This document shows, piece after piece, positions 25,012-33,280 of a DNA stretch of 48,599 nucleotides. This DNA is from UMGS1696 sp964634795 (GTDB lineage Bacteria > Bacillota > Clostridia > Oscillospirales > CAG-272). The DNA lies in NCBI GenBank assembly GCA_964634795.1, contig CAZWLL010000013.1, positions 1 through 48,599 on the forward strand. The letters are read 5' to 3'. Made by a program: the position numbers and the translations under genes. Each line of letters opens with the position of its first letter. Positions within the stretch are counted from its first letter, which is position 1. The notes under the pieces were generated by a model. That model was not told where the DNA came from, made no database searches, and saw only the letters and a program-made list of their open reading frames with translations.

Positions 25012-25040
25012 ATTTTACCATAAAGAACGACCCGTGTCAA
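25012..25040 (-). promoter_or_regulatory. Predicted sigma-A promoter of hppA with a long leader
   Basis: Minus strand TTGACA (25040-25035), 17 bp, TAAAAT (25017-25012). The transcript would have a leader of about 180 nt before the ATG at 24822. I see no known riboswitch in it, only AT-rich sequence with a small CTA...TAG hairpin. Confidence 0.75.
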
Positions 25041-25102
25041 CAGTTTTTTGTCGAAAAATTTGCGATTTTTCAAATTTCAATACATTTAATGAATTTTGTT
25101 TT

Positions 25103-25146
25103 CTGAAAAAGAAAAGGCGAATATACTTCTAAAGTATTTCGCCTTT
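25103..25146 (-). terminator. Terminator of the ABC transporter operon
   Basis: On the minus strand AAAGGCGAAATACTT pairs with AAGTATATTCGCCTTT (25146-25132 with 25128-25113) and is followed by TCTTTTTC. Confidence 0.9.
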
Positions 25147-25156
25147 CAATGTTTGA

Positions 25157-25735
25157 TTAAAATATTATCTTTCCGTCGGTGAGTCTTAGTGTACAGTCCG
25201 ATATTTTGATTAATTCGGATGTTTCGTGACTCACTATAATAGCTGTTGAATCAGAGCTTATGTTGTTGCGTATCACATTACATACATCTTTTTGAAGTTC
25301 GCGGTCAAGACCTGCGAGCGGTTCATCAAAGAGATATAGCGAGGACTTTCTCGCAAGAGTACGTGCAATAGAAACTCTTCGCTGCATTCCGCCTGACAAT
25401 TCATGAGGGTATTTTTTCTCACTATTGTTTAGCTGCAGTGCATCAATAAGTTCCATTGCATATGCTTTGGAGCAGTTTGTTGGGATTGTAATGTTTTCAA
25501 TAACATTTAACCATGGGAACAGTCTTGCTTCTTGAAACATAATTGTCATCGAGCAATCGGTTATTTCACCGCTGTCCGCAGATTCGAGTTTACTGAGAAT
25601 ACGCAGGAAGGTTGTTTTACCGCATCCCGAAGGTCCAGTGAGAAGATAAATACCTTCATTTAATTCGAGATTTATTCCATTCAGCACTTTTGTTTCATTG
25701 AATGATTTCGATAAGTTACGTATATATATCTTCAT
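25157..25735 (-). CDS. ABC transporter ATP-binding protein (nitrate/sulfonate/taurine type)
   Basis: 192 residues, shorter than the usual 240-260 of SsuB/TauB but with every catalytic motif: Walker A GPSGCGKTT (34-42), signature LSGGMQRRVSIAR, Walker B LYLFDEPLAGLD and the switch His in IVSHETSE. The missing length is C-terminal. It overlaps the permease stop by 4 bases (ATGA). It energises the importer encoded by the next two genes upstream. Confidence 0.9.
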   Translation of the reverse strand: MKIYIRNLSKSFNETKVLNGINLELNEGIYLLTGPSGCGKTTFLRILSKLESADSGEITDCSMTIMFQEARLFPWLNVIENITIPTNCSKAYAMELIDALQLNNSEKKYPHELSGGMQRRVSIARTLARKSSLYLFDEPLAGLDRELQKDVCNVIRNNISSDSTAIIVSHETSELIKISDCTLRLTDGKIIF

Positions 25736-26508
25736 TGTTCCCGCAATCCGATGTCTGTTATACTGTACTTTTTGGTAGCTTTAATAAGCACAGATGACAT
25801 TACCTTTTCCAGTATTATACTTATAACAATAACGGTAAGCGTCCATGCCATAAGGTCAATTGATTCAAGATATAGCTTGGATAAATATACCTTGCCTCCG
25901 ATTGAATTTTTCAGAGAACAAAGAACCTCCGCCGCTATACCTGCTTTCCACGCGAGCCCCAGTGCTGTATTCGCGCCGGAAATAAATGAAGGGAAGGAAG
26001 AAGGAATATATAAAACACGTAATTTTTTAAGCCAACTGAAATCATATACTCGTGCTACTTCCACAAGTTCTTTTCTCGTTGAACGCAATCCGTTTAATAC
26101 AGCGGAGTATATCACCGGGATAACCATAATTATCGCGGTAAATATCGGAACCCTCTCCTTACCCATCCAAACCAACGCGAGAATGATAAATGATGCAACA
26201 GGTGTCGATTTGATAATCGTAAGCAACGGTGAAAAGAGAATCTCGAATATTCTGAAAAGAAAAGATAAATATGCCAAAGAAGAGCCTATGAGTATGCCGA
26301 TAATAAATCCCAAAATAATTCTGAGTAAAGAGCAGCCTACGCATTTATAGTATTCCGAGGTTTTACACAATTCCGTCAGTCGGAGAAAAACTTTACCGAC
26401 TGACGGAACGAGAATGTCTTTATCAACTATTAAAGAGATGATTTCCCAAACTGCTACCCAAAATACAATAGAAAGAATTATTTCAACTGTTTTTTTTAGT
26501 TTAGACAT
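25732..26508 (-). CDS. ABC transporter permease (SsuC/TauC-like)
   Basis: 258 residues with about six membrane helices and the cytoplasmic EAA-like loop (ELVEVARVYDFSWLKKLRVLYIP ... at about 150-172), as in BPD_transp_1 permeases of the taurine/sulfonate/nitrate group. TTG 26511 or ATG 26508 could be the start; ATG is chosen, though the ribosome site is weak, 6 bp after the binding-protein stop. It forms the channel of the importer. Confidence 0.9.
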   Translation of the reverse strand: MSKLKKTVEIILSIVFWVAVWEIISLIVDKDILVPSVGKVFLRLTELCKTSEYYKCVGCSLLRIILGFIIGILIGSSLAYLSFLFRIFEILFSPLLTIIKSTPVASFIILALVWMGKERVPIFTAIIMVIPVIYSAVLNGLRSTRKELVEVARVYDFSWLKKLRVLYIPSSFPSFISGANTALGLAWKAGIAAEVLCSLKNSIGGKVYLSKLYLESIDLMAWTLTVIVISIILEKVMSSVLIKATKKYSITDIGLREQ

Positions 26509-26514
26509 CAACAG

Positions 26515-27504
26515 TTACTTTTTGATGTAGTATAAATCGTCAGCAGGAAGAGCACCGCCCACGGAAGTGGGGTCGAATCCGAAGAGAACATTGTAGAATC
26601 CGGAAAGACCTGTCTTCATTTCTTCACCTGTTATGCAAACCATATGTGCATCGGGAATTGCTTTTTTAGCTATAGCAGCCTTCGGAACTATACCATATGA
26701 TTCAATTAAAGTCGATGCATCGTCAATGTTTTCGTTTACATATTGAACTGACGCGGCATATTCTTCAAGGAACGCATCTACCGTTGCAGGTGATTCTTCA
26801 ATGAGATCGGGATTGATTATAACACATCCCATATAAAGTGAGCTTGAATCACCGTTTTTCTCAGCGGCTTTTTCCCATTCTTCAGTCAAATCTATAGCAG
26901 TTCTGGCTTCTGTCTGCGCAAGGACTGTAGTTGCATTAGGTACGGGAAGCATTCCGAGTGTAACATCACCGGATATCATCTGTGTGGCAAGTTCGGAGTG
27001 TTCTGCAAGATATGTTATATTGCATTCAATACCGTTTGTCTCAAGAACATATCTGAGAATATATTCCGGAGTCGAACCCTGACCTGTAGCGTATAAATCT
27101 TTTCCGTTGAGGTCTTCGAGTGACTGTACTGTATCTCCGTTCTCAAGAATATAAAGAACACCGAGAGTGTTTACTGCGGCTACTCTGATGTTGCCTTCGG
27201 TTTTATTATAAAGTACAGATGCTAAGTTGGTAGGAAGTGCGGCTATATCATAGTTTCCTTTGATTATTTCAGCTGTAACTTCATCCGGAGAGGAAGCAAT
27301 AGTGAAATCGTAATTATTCGCAGCATTTCCGGCATCGTTGTCTGACATTAACTTAGCCATACCCATTCCGGTCGGGCCTTTTAAAGCGTATACTTTGAGG
27401 TCGCGGTCAAGTGTTTCCTCACTCTCGCTTGAACAGGAAACAAATGCGGTGCAGGAAAGAATTGCGGCGAGTGCCCATGTGATAATCTTTTTTAGGTTTT
27501 TCAT
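26515..27504 (-). CDS. ABC transporter substrate-binding lipoprotein (NMT1/SsuA-like)
   Basis: 329 residues with a lipoprotein signal (AFVSC, Cys near 25). The mature domain is of the NMT1/SsuA class (LKGPTGMGMAKLM, YDIAALPTNLASVLYN, DLYATGQGSTPEYILRY). It delivers a small organic or inorganic solute to the permease. AAAGGAG precedes the ATG. Candidate ligands of this family include sulfonates, nitrate, thiamine precursors and aromatic acids; nothing here decides. A Crp/Fnr gene lies 31 bp upstream in the same operon. Confidence 0.85.
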   Translation of the reverse strand: MKNLKKIITWALAAILSCTAFVSCSSESEETLDRDLKVYALKGPTGMGMAKLMSDNDAGNAANNYDFTIASSPDEVTAEIIKGNYDIAALPTNLASVLYNKTEGNIRVAAVNTLGVLYILENGDTVQSLEDLNGKDLYATGQGSTPEYILRYVLETNGIECNITYLAEHSELATQMISGDVTLGMLPVPNATTVLAQTEARTAIDLTEEWEKAAEKNGDSSSLYMGCVIINPDLIEESPATVDAFLEEYAASVQYVNENIDDASTLIESYGIVPKAAIAKKAIPDAHMVCITGEEMKTGLSGFYNVLFGFDPTSVGGALPADDLYYIKK

Positions 27505-27535
27505 TTTTTATTTCTCCTTTAAAAATTTAACAAAG

Positions 27536-28198
27536 TTAATATTCAATAAGCTTTTGCCTATTCAAAACGGTAAAATTCTTACCGTCATATGAAATAGCGT
27601 TCACTGCCGTCAGATTTTCAACGGCACGGTAAAGTGAGGCTCGGCTGATTCCCAGCTGTGAAGCAAGTGACGACATAGATTCAACCGAAATATTTACGCT
27701 CGCCGAACTAAGCAGGTAAAGATGAGTTGCAAGTTTATCCTCCGCTGATCCGGCTGCAAAAATAGCAATCTCACGATTTAAAAATGATATTTTTTGAGAT
27801 AAGAAATTCAGATAATTCAACGCAGCAGTGCTGTTATCGCTAATTAGCTTCAGTATGAGCGAAGACGGAATAAGTATTACTTCACTGTCGCATTCGGCTG
27901 TAGATTCCGCGGGAGCCATATTGTTTAAAAGTGAAGCAGCACCGAAAACTTCACCGTTTCCCGCATATTTTAATGTTGCTTCCTTTTGTTTTATTCTTGC
28001 TGTAAGTCTGATTTTACCATACGAGACAACTGCAAGAAAGTGCTCTCCGTCTGCGTTTGTAAGTAATATTTTCTCGCCTGCCGCATAGTTTTTTATTTGA
28101 CAGCACAAAGAAATATTATATTTCGAATCGAGTGATTCGAAATCAAGATTTTTAAAAATAAATAATGACTCAAGTAGGGTAGGAATTGTGTTGTTCAT
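27536..28198 (-). CDS. Crp/Fnr-family transcriptional regulator
   Basis: 220 residues: an N-terminal cyclic-nucleotide-binding-like barrel (GEKILLTNADGEHFLAVVS, GEVFGAASLL) and a C-terminal winged helix with LASQLGISRASLYRAVENL as recognition region. The cAMP-contact RS pair is not evident, and there is a Cys-Cys pair near residue 32 but no Fnr-like four-Cys set, so the signal is unknown. The start is ATG 28198 rather than further upstream. It is the first gene of the ABC importer operon and probably controls it. A palindrome at its own transcription start suggests autoregulation. Confidence 0.85.
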   Translation of the reverse strand: MNNTIPTLLESLFIFKNLDFESLDSKYNISLCCQIKNYAAGEKILLTNADGEHFLAVVSYGKIRLTARIKQKEATLKYAGNGEVFGAASLLNNMAPAESTAECDSEVILIPSSLILKLISDNSTAALNYLNFLSQKISFLNREIAIFAAGSAEDKLATHLYLLSSASVNISVESMSSLASQLGISRASLYRAVENLTAVNAISYDGKNFTVLNRQKLIEY

Positions 28199-28222
28199 GA
28201 AAGCCACTGCTCCGCGCAAAAG

Positions 28223-28238
28223 TGTCTCATTTGAGACA
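28223..28238 (-). promoter_or_regulatory. Probable Crp/Fnr operator (autoregulation)
   Basis: TGTCTCA-2-TGAGACA (TGTCTCATTTGAGACA on the plus strand), a perfect 7-bp dyad with 2-bp centre. It spans the predicted transcription start, just downstream of the -10. Size and symmetry fit a Crp/Fnr dimer site, and the position fits repression. Confidence 0.7.
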
Positions 28239-28243
28239 AAAAG

Positions 28244-28272
28244 ATTATAGCACATTGATTTTCAAGTGTCAA
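28244..28272 (-). promoter_or_regulatory. Predicted sigma-A promoter of the Crp/Fnr-ABC operon
   Basis: Minus strand TTGACA (28272-28267), 17 bp, TATAAT (28249-28244); matches consensus. Confidence 0.9.
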
Positions 28273-28360
28273 GTAAATGAACAATAAAACTTATATAGAT
28301 TTTCACAAGAATAAACGGTTTTTATTTATAAAATTTTATTATGATTTCTTTTAAACCCCC

Positions 28361-28389
28361 TTGAAAAAAAATTAATGTTGTTATAAAAT
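28361..28389 (+). promoter_or_regulatory. Predicted promoter of the nucleotidyltransferase gene
   Basis: TTGAAA (28361-28366), 17 bp, TAAAAT (28384-28389), 36 bp before the ATG; followed by a very strong GGGGG-type ribosome site. Confidence 0.7.
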
Positions 28390-28425
28390 ATAAGTTGGTA
28401 AAATTATAAATCTTTAGGGGGAAAT

Positions 28426-29325
28426 ATGACTTTATTTATTTTAGCTGCAGGAATGGGTTCACGTTACGGCGGACTCAAGCAAATCGATCCTTTCACCGAG
28501 CATGGTGAATTCATTATTGACTTTTCGATTTATGATGCGATTAAAGCAGGTTTCAATAAAGTAGTCTTTGTAATCAAAGAAGAAAATTACGAAGCATTTA
28601 AGGAAACTGTAGGACACAGAATCGAGAAAAAAGTTGATGTCGAATACGTTTTCCAGAAGCTTGACAGCTTTGTTCCGGAAGGAAAGCTCAATCCCGATAG
28701 AGTAAAGCCTTGGGGAACAACACAAGCCGTTCTTTGCGCTAAAGACGCAATCAAAGAAGGATTTGCTGTTATTAACGCAGATGATTTCTACGGTCGTGAC
28801 GCTTTCATGAAAGCTGCTGAATTTATTAAGAACAATGATAAGAACTCTAACCATTACTGCATGGTAGGATACATGCTCGGCAATACACTGACAGATAACG
28901 GAAGTGTTGCAAGAGGCGTATGCCACAAAAATGAAGAAGGCATGCTTGATAAAATTGTTGAAAGAACAAAGCTCTTCAAAGAAGAAGGCGGAGCTTATTT
29001 CGAAGAAAACAACGAAAAAGTTCATCTTCCTAATGAAACAGTAGTTTCCATGAACTTCTGGGGCTTCGGACCTTCCGTGTTTGAATATCTCGCAAAAGAT
29101 TTCTCCGACTTCCTTGCAGATCCTGCATCGGATAAAATGAAGGGTGAGTGTCTCCTTCCCAATACTATCGGTAAGATGATTAACGAAAATAAGTGTGATG
29201 TTAAAGTTCTCACCACAACTGCAAAATGGTTTGGCGTTACATATGCAAACGACAAGCCCGATGTTATCGCAAAACTGAAGCAGTTAATTGCCGAAGGCGA
29301 ATATCCCGACGGACTCTGGAAGTAA
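28426..29325 (+). CDS. Sugar-1-phosphate nucleotidyltransferase (GT-A fold)
   Basis: 299 residues. The nucleotidyltransferase signature LAAGMGSRYGGLKQIDPF is at 6-23 (GxGxR...K), followed by VINADDFYGRDAF (DD metal site near 118). The family joins a sugar-1-phosphate to NTP, giving an NDP-sugar. It lies upstream of galE and galM but is separated from them by a terminator, so functional linkage to UDP-hexose metabolism is plausible but not shown. Specificity not determinable. GGGGGAAAT precedes the ATG. Confidence 0.85.
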   Translation: MTLFILAAGMGSRYGGLKQIDPFTEHGEFIIDFSIYDAIKAGFNKVVFVIKEENYEAFKETVGHRIEKKVDVEYVFQKLDSFVPEGKLNPDRVKPWGTTQAVLCAKDAIKEGFAVINADDFYGRDAFMKAAEFIKNNDKNSNHYCMVGYMLGNTLTDNGSVARGVCHKNEEGMLDKIVERTKLFKEEGGAYFEENNEKVHLPNETVVSMNFWGFGPSVFEYLAKDFSDFLADPASDKMKGECLLPNTIGKMINENKCDVKVLTTTAKWFGVTYANDKPDVIAKLKQLIAEGEYPDGLWK

Positions 29326-29356
29326 TCAACCTAATATAATTTGATATAATGATTAA

Positions 29357-29404
29357 AAATATAAGCCGAAAGACATTTATCGTTTTCTCGGCTTATATTT
29401 CGAA
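29357..29404 (+). terminator. Terminator after the nucleotidyltransferase
   Basis: 13-bp stem AAATATAAGCCGA/TCGGCTTATATTT (29357-29369 and 29388-29400); the T-stretch is short. Confidence 0.7.
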
Positions 29405-29448
29405 TAACGGAAAAATACTATAAATTTAATTTTAGAAAGGCAGTACTT

Positions 29449-30465
29449 ATGGCAATTCTTGTAACCGGCGGCGCAGGATATATCGGTTCACATACTGTAG
29501 TTGAGCTTCAAAATTCAGGATATGAAGTTGTAGTTTGTGATAACCTTTGCAACTCAAGCCGCAAATCACTTGAAAGAGTTGAAAAAATAACAGGTAAGCC
29601 TGTTAAGTTCTATTTAGCTGATATTCTTGACCGCGATGCACTTGAAAACATATTCAAGAACGAAAAAATCGATTCGGTTATCCATTTTGCAGGTCTCAAG
29701 GCTGTCGGAGAATCTGTTGCTAAGCCTTGGGAGTATTACAACAACAATATAACAGGTACTCTTACCCTTGTTGATGTTATGAGAAACAACGGATGCAAGA
29801 ATATCATTTTCTCATCCTCCGCTACAGTTTACGGCAACCCCGCATTTATTCCGATTACCGAGGAATGCCCGAAGGGTAATTGTACAAACCCATACGGATG
29901 GACCAAATCCATGCTCGAACAGATTCTGACAGATATTCAGAAAGCGGACAAAGAGTGGAATGTTGTTCTTCTTCGTTACTTCAATCCTATCGGAGCTCAT
30001 AAGAGCGGACTTATCGGTGAAAACCCCAACGGAACTCCGAACAACCTTATGCCGTACATAACACAGGTAGCTGTAGGTAAGCGTCCCGAGCTCGGTGTAT
30101 TCGGAAATGACTATAATACTCATGACGGAACCGGTGTGCGCGATTATATCCATGTAGTTGATTTGGCAAAAGGTCATGTATGCGCAATTAAGAAGCTTGC
30201 TGAAAATTGCGGTCTTAAAACATATAACCTCGGCACAGGTATAGGCTACAGTGTTCTTGACATTGTTAAAAACTTTGAAAGTGCTACAGGCGTTAAAATT
30301 CCGTACTCTATCAAGCCGAGACGGCCCGGTGATATAGACACATGCTATTCAAGCGCAGCTCTTGCCGAAAAAGAACTCGGTTGGAAAGCCGAAAACGGTA
30401 TAAAGGAAATGTGTGAGGATTCATGGAGATGGCAGAAGATGAATCCCAACGGTTATGATGATTAA
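29449..30465 (+). CDS. galE: UDP-glucose 4-epimerase
   Basis: 338 residues, normal length. Rossmann NAD site TGGAGYIGSH (6-15), catalytic SSSATVYG (Ser) and YGWTKSM (Tyr, Lys), and DYIHVVDLAKGH as in GalE. It interconverts UDP-glucose and UDP-galactose (Leloir pathway). AGAAAGG precedes the ATG. galM follows by 16 bp. Confidence 0.96.
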   Translation: MAILVTGGAGYIGSHTVVELQNSGYEVVVCDNLCNSSRKSLERVEKITGKPVKFYLADILDRDALENIFKNEKIDSVIHFAGLKAVGESVAKPWEYYNNNITGTLTLVDVMRNNGCKNIIFSSSATVYGNPAFIPITEECPKGNCTNPYGWTKSMLEQILTDIQKADKEWNVVLLRYFNPIGAHKSGLIGENPNGTPNNLMPYITQVAVGKRPELGVFGNDYNTHDGTGVRDYIHVVDLAKGHVCAIKKLAENCGLKTYNLGTGIGYSVLDIVKNFESATGVKIPYSIKPRRPGDIDTCYSSAALAEKELGWKAENGIKEMCEDSWRWQKMNPNGYDD

Positions 30466-30481
30466 TTAAGGAGATATACAC

Positions 30482-31537
30482 ATGATCAAAAAAGAACTTT
30501 TCGGAAAGCTTCCTTGCGGTTGTGAAGTTTATTCATACACACTTTCAAATGACTCTATAACATCTGCATGCATTCTTAACTACGGCGGTATACTTAAAAA
30601 TATTTGGGTAGCAGATAAAAAAGGCGTAAAGGCTGATGTAATATGCGGATTCGATAATATCAACGGTTACCTTACATCAGGTGGATATCAAGGTGCTCTG
30701 ATCGGTCGTATCGGCAACCGTATAGGCGGTGCAAAATTTACTCTTGAGGGCAAAGAATATAATTTATACAAAAACGACGGAAACAATTCACTTCACGGCG
30801 GTAAGGACGGATTCAATGCTAAAATCTGGAATGTAATCGAAGCTGATTCAGATACAGAGCCTTCTCTGATTTTAACATATACCAGTCCCGACGGAGAAGA
30901 GAATTATCCCGGAACATTAACCGTTAAAGTAACATATACATTGTCAAAGAACGGCGCTCTCACGATTCATTATGAAGCAGAAACAGATAAGACTACCATT
31001 GTAAGCCTTACAAACCATTCTTACTTCAATCTTGCAGGTTATGAAGCAGGTCCTGTAGACAACCTTGTTCTTCAGCTTGACTGCGATAAAATCAACAGCC
31101 TTGACAACGAACTCATTCCAGACGGAAAGCTTATCGATGTAGAAGGAACGCCTTACGATTTCAGAAAAGCCAAGAATGTCGGTGCAGGATTCGGCGCTGA
31201 TTATCCTATGATGAAGGAATTCGGCGGTTATGATAACAACTTTATCTTCACAAATCAGAACGGCAAGTATATAAAACGCGGTTCTCTTGAAGATCCTAAG
31301 AGCGGCAGAAAACTTGATTTGTACACCGATCAGCCGTGTGTACAGGTTTATACTGCAAATATGATTAATGCAAACGATCCCGCATTCAAGAATGATGTAA
31401 AGCAGTATACACACTGTGCTGTATGCCTTGAAACACAATCCATGCCCGACTCTATTAATCATCCCGGATTCACGAATACTGTTTTGAAACCCGGTGAAAA
31501 GTACGATACTACAACAACATTTGCGTTTTTTAACTGA
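30482..31537 (+). CDS. galM: Aldose 1-epimerase (mutarotase)
   Basis: 351 residues. Typical GalM segments: GRIGNRIGGAKFTL, NSLHGGKDGF (His base), LTNHSYFNL (catalytic His) and CLETQSMPDSINHP (catalytic Glu). It interconverts alpha and beta hexose anomers. AAGGAGATATACAC precedes the ATG; cotranscribed with galE, then a terminator. Confidence 0.95.
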   Translation: MIKKELFGKLPCGCEVYSYTLSNDSITSACILNYGGILKNIWVADKKGVKADVICGFDNINGYLTSGGYQGALIGRIGNRIGGAKFTLEGKEYNLYKNDGNNSLHGGKDGFNAKIWNVIEADSDTEPSLILTYTSPDGEENYPGTLTVKVTYTLSKNGALTIHYEAETDKTTIVSLTNHSYFNLAGYEAGPVDNLVLQLDCDKINSLDNELIPDGKLIDVEGTPYDFRKAKNVGAGFGADYPMMKEFGGYDNNFIFTNQNGKYIKRGSLEDPKSGRKLDLYTDQPCVQVYTANMINANDPAFKNDVKQYTHCAVCLETQSMPDSINHPGFTNTVLKPGEKYDTTTTFAFFN

Positions 31538-31560
31538 TTTATAAAATATTAAAGATTTTA

Positions 31561-31598
31561 GAAGTCCATTTCGAATAATTTCGGAATGGACTTCTTTT
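31561..31598 (+). terminator. Terminator of galE-galM
   Basis: GAAGTCCATT/AATGGACTTC (31561-31570 and 31585-31594), then TTTT. Confidence 0.85.
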
Positions 31599-31651
31599 CG
31601 ATAATCAGCTTTGTTTAAGCGTTTCTATACCAAATTTGGAAAAAACCAGTA

Positions 31652-31680
31652 TTGACATGAACGCGATGATATGATACACT
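31652..31680 (+). promoter_or_regulatory. Predicted promoter of the sulfotransferase gene
   Basis: TTGACA (31652-31657), 17 bp, TACACT (31675-31680), about 42 bp before the ATG. Confidence 0.75.
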
Positions 31681-31721
31681 TAAGTTACAATATGTTATCG
31701 TTATGACAAAGGAGCAGAATA

Positions 31722-32441
31722 ATGCTTATAACAATTATAGGCCGCGGACATTCCGGCACACGTTCGATTTCACATACGCTTTCCGCGAGCGGAGTATATA
31801 TGGGAGAACCTCTCAATGTATCAGGCGATCTTCTTCCGCCGGAAAAAATGTATGATGCCTGCCGTGTATTCGCACAATATGTTAAATACAACGGAAACAA
31901 CTCATGGGATTTTTCAACTGTAAATTCATGTGAAATACCTAATGAATTCAAAGTTTTGATTGAGGAATATCTTCATACCGTACTTGAATCCAAAAGCGAA
32001 TATAAAGGATGGAAGATACCCGAAACTACTCTTGTATACCCGTGGATAGTCCGTATGTTCCCGGAAATCAAATACATATTCTGGGTACGTGATCCGCGCG
32101 ATTGTATATTATCCGACCACCTTACAGATGACCTCAACAAGTTCGGAATATCTTATGATAAAACCGATGATATACGAAAGAATCGTGCAATCAGCTGGCT
32201 TTATCAACGCGAGATTGTTCGCTCTGTACCCACTCCTAAGAATCATCTTTCAATCAGATTCGAAGATATGGTATTCGATCAAGACAACACATTGGCGCGT
32301 ATTTCAGGATACTTAGGTATACCGATTGCGAAGATTGAAATGCGTAAGGATTCTGTCGGCAGATATAAAACCGATAACGGAGTTCATATGTTTGACTTTT
32401 TCGAGAATGATATGAAAGAATTAGGCTACGAGCTGGAATAA
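31722..32441 (+). CDS. Sulfotransferase-fold protein
   Basis: 239 residues of the sulfotransferase family. The N-terminal PAPS 5'-phosphosulfate loop is GRGHSGTRS (7-15), and the 3'-phosphate motif is WVRDPRDCILSDH near residue 123. RFEDMVFD matches the third conserved segment. It would move a sulfuryl group from PAPS to a sugar, lipid or small acceptor. It stands alone with its own promoter and terminator. No PAPS synthesis gene is in the window, so activity on PAPS is inferred from family motifs. Confidence 0.8.
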   Translation: MLITIIGRGHSGTRSISHTLSASGVYMGEPLNVSGDLLPPEKMYDACRVFAQYVKYNGNNSWDFSTVNSCEIPNEFKVLIEEYLHTVLESKSEYKGWKIPETTLVYPWIVRMFPEIKYIFWVRDPRDCILSDHLTDDLNKFGISYDKTDDIRKNRAISWLYQREIVRSVPTPKNHLSIRFEDMVFDQDNTLARISGYLGIPIAKIEMRKDSVGRYKTDNGVHMFDFFENDMKELGYELE

Positions 32442-32475
32442 AGTTCTAAACGAGATATATTTATTGAATTGAAAT

Positions 32476-32530
32476 AAAAATGCGGTGTAATTACCTTGTC
32501 TTAATGACAGGCAGTTACACCGCATTTTTT
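32476..32530. terminator. Bidirectional terminator between sulfotransferase and ECF genes
   Basis: 15-bp arms (AAAAATGCGGTGTAA at 32476-32490 and its complement at 32515-32529) with an inner CCTTGTC/GACAGG hairpin; T-runs on both strands. Confidence 0.9.
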
Positions 32531-32551
32531 GATTATAAATATAACCTTATT

Positions 32552-33169
32552 TTATTTGTTAAAAAACTTACTCGAGTACAAAGCCTTACCGAGAATAGGG
32601 CAGAGAACTACGTTCAGAATAAGTTCGATAACAAAGTTAATTCCAGCTAAACCTACAATGATAAAATAAATCAGATTGCCGCTGATGAGTGCAGAATAAG
32701 TTGGGTCAACCATCATTGAGTTTCCGAAGAAAATGTACATTCCGAGGCAGAATATGCCTGTATTTACAACGGGACATATAATCGCCGGAAGAATAATATT
32801 TAAGGATTTATATTTGCTGACTTTGTTAATAAGCTTATAAGCAAGTCCCGCAAGCAGTCCTGCAGCCGCTGTTTTGATAATACAAATAAATGCCGTTGCA
32901 ACAGGATTGTTTGTCATCAGGAACAAATAAAAAGGATCAGCCGATGTGAATACTTGAATGAATGTTGTAAGGCCTGCCAAAGCACCTACTATTAATCCCG
33001 ATGCCGGATTAATAAACACTGAGGCGATAACTATCGGTACAAGTACGAAATTAAGCGTAACCGGACCTACTTTTACAGCGGAAAAGAACAGCTGTAAAAC
33101 AATTACGAGTGCGGAAAGCAATGCGACTCGTACCATCTGTTGTATCTTAGCGTGATTAGTTGTGTTCAT
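32552..33169 (-). CDS. ECF transporter S component (PanT-like)
   Basis: 205 residues with about six membrane helices and the ECF-S pattern (MVRVALLSALVIVLQ start, SGLIVGALAGL, NPVATAFICIIKTAAAGLL). S components bind a vitamin and pair with shared EcfAAT energising proteins, which are not in this window. The adjacent pantothenate kinase coaX on the same strand makes pantothenate the likely ligand. AAGGAGG precedes the ATG. The 111-bp gap from coaX holds a TATAAT and a GTCGC...GCGAC hairpin. Confidence 0.8.
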   Translation of the reverse strand: MNTTNHAKIQQMVRVALLSALVIVLQLFFSAVKVGPVTLNFVLVPIVIASVFINPASGLIVGALAGLTTFIQVFTSADPFYLFLMTNNPVATAFICIIKTAAAGLLAGLAYKLINKVSKYKSLNIILPAIICPVVNTGIFCLGMYIFFGNSMMVDPTYSALISGNLIYFIIVGLAGINFVIELILNVVLCPILGKALYSSKFFNK

Positions 33170-33280
33170 ATTTATCCTCCTTATTTAATGTCGCTTCCTT
33201 CTGTAAACATGAAAAACGGTAAGGTGCGACAATGATAATTTATAATATAGCCTTAGCTGTATTATACAAAATTTAAAGAT
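33170..33280 (-). promoter_or_regulatory. Leader of the PanT-like gene with shared 14-mer and hairpin
   Basis: On the minus strand a TATAAT box (33266-33261) lies within AAATTTTGTATAAT, the same 14-mer found upstream of coaX. A hairpin closing with TGTCGC/GCGACA follows in the leader. No clear -35 at 17 bp is visible. I cannot match it to a known riboswitch. Confidence 0.45.

Noticed and set aside
33170..33280. A known vitamin riboswitch before the PanT-like gene
   Set aside because: The leader is only about 85 nt with one small hairpin and no recognisable riboswitch core.
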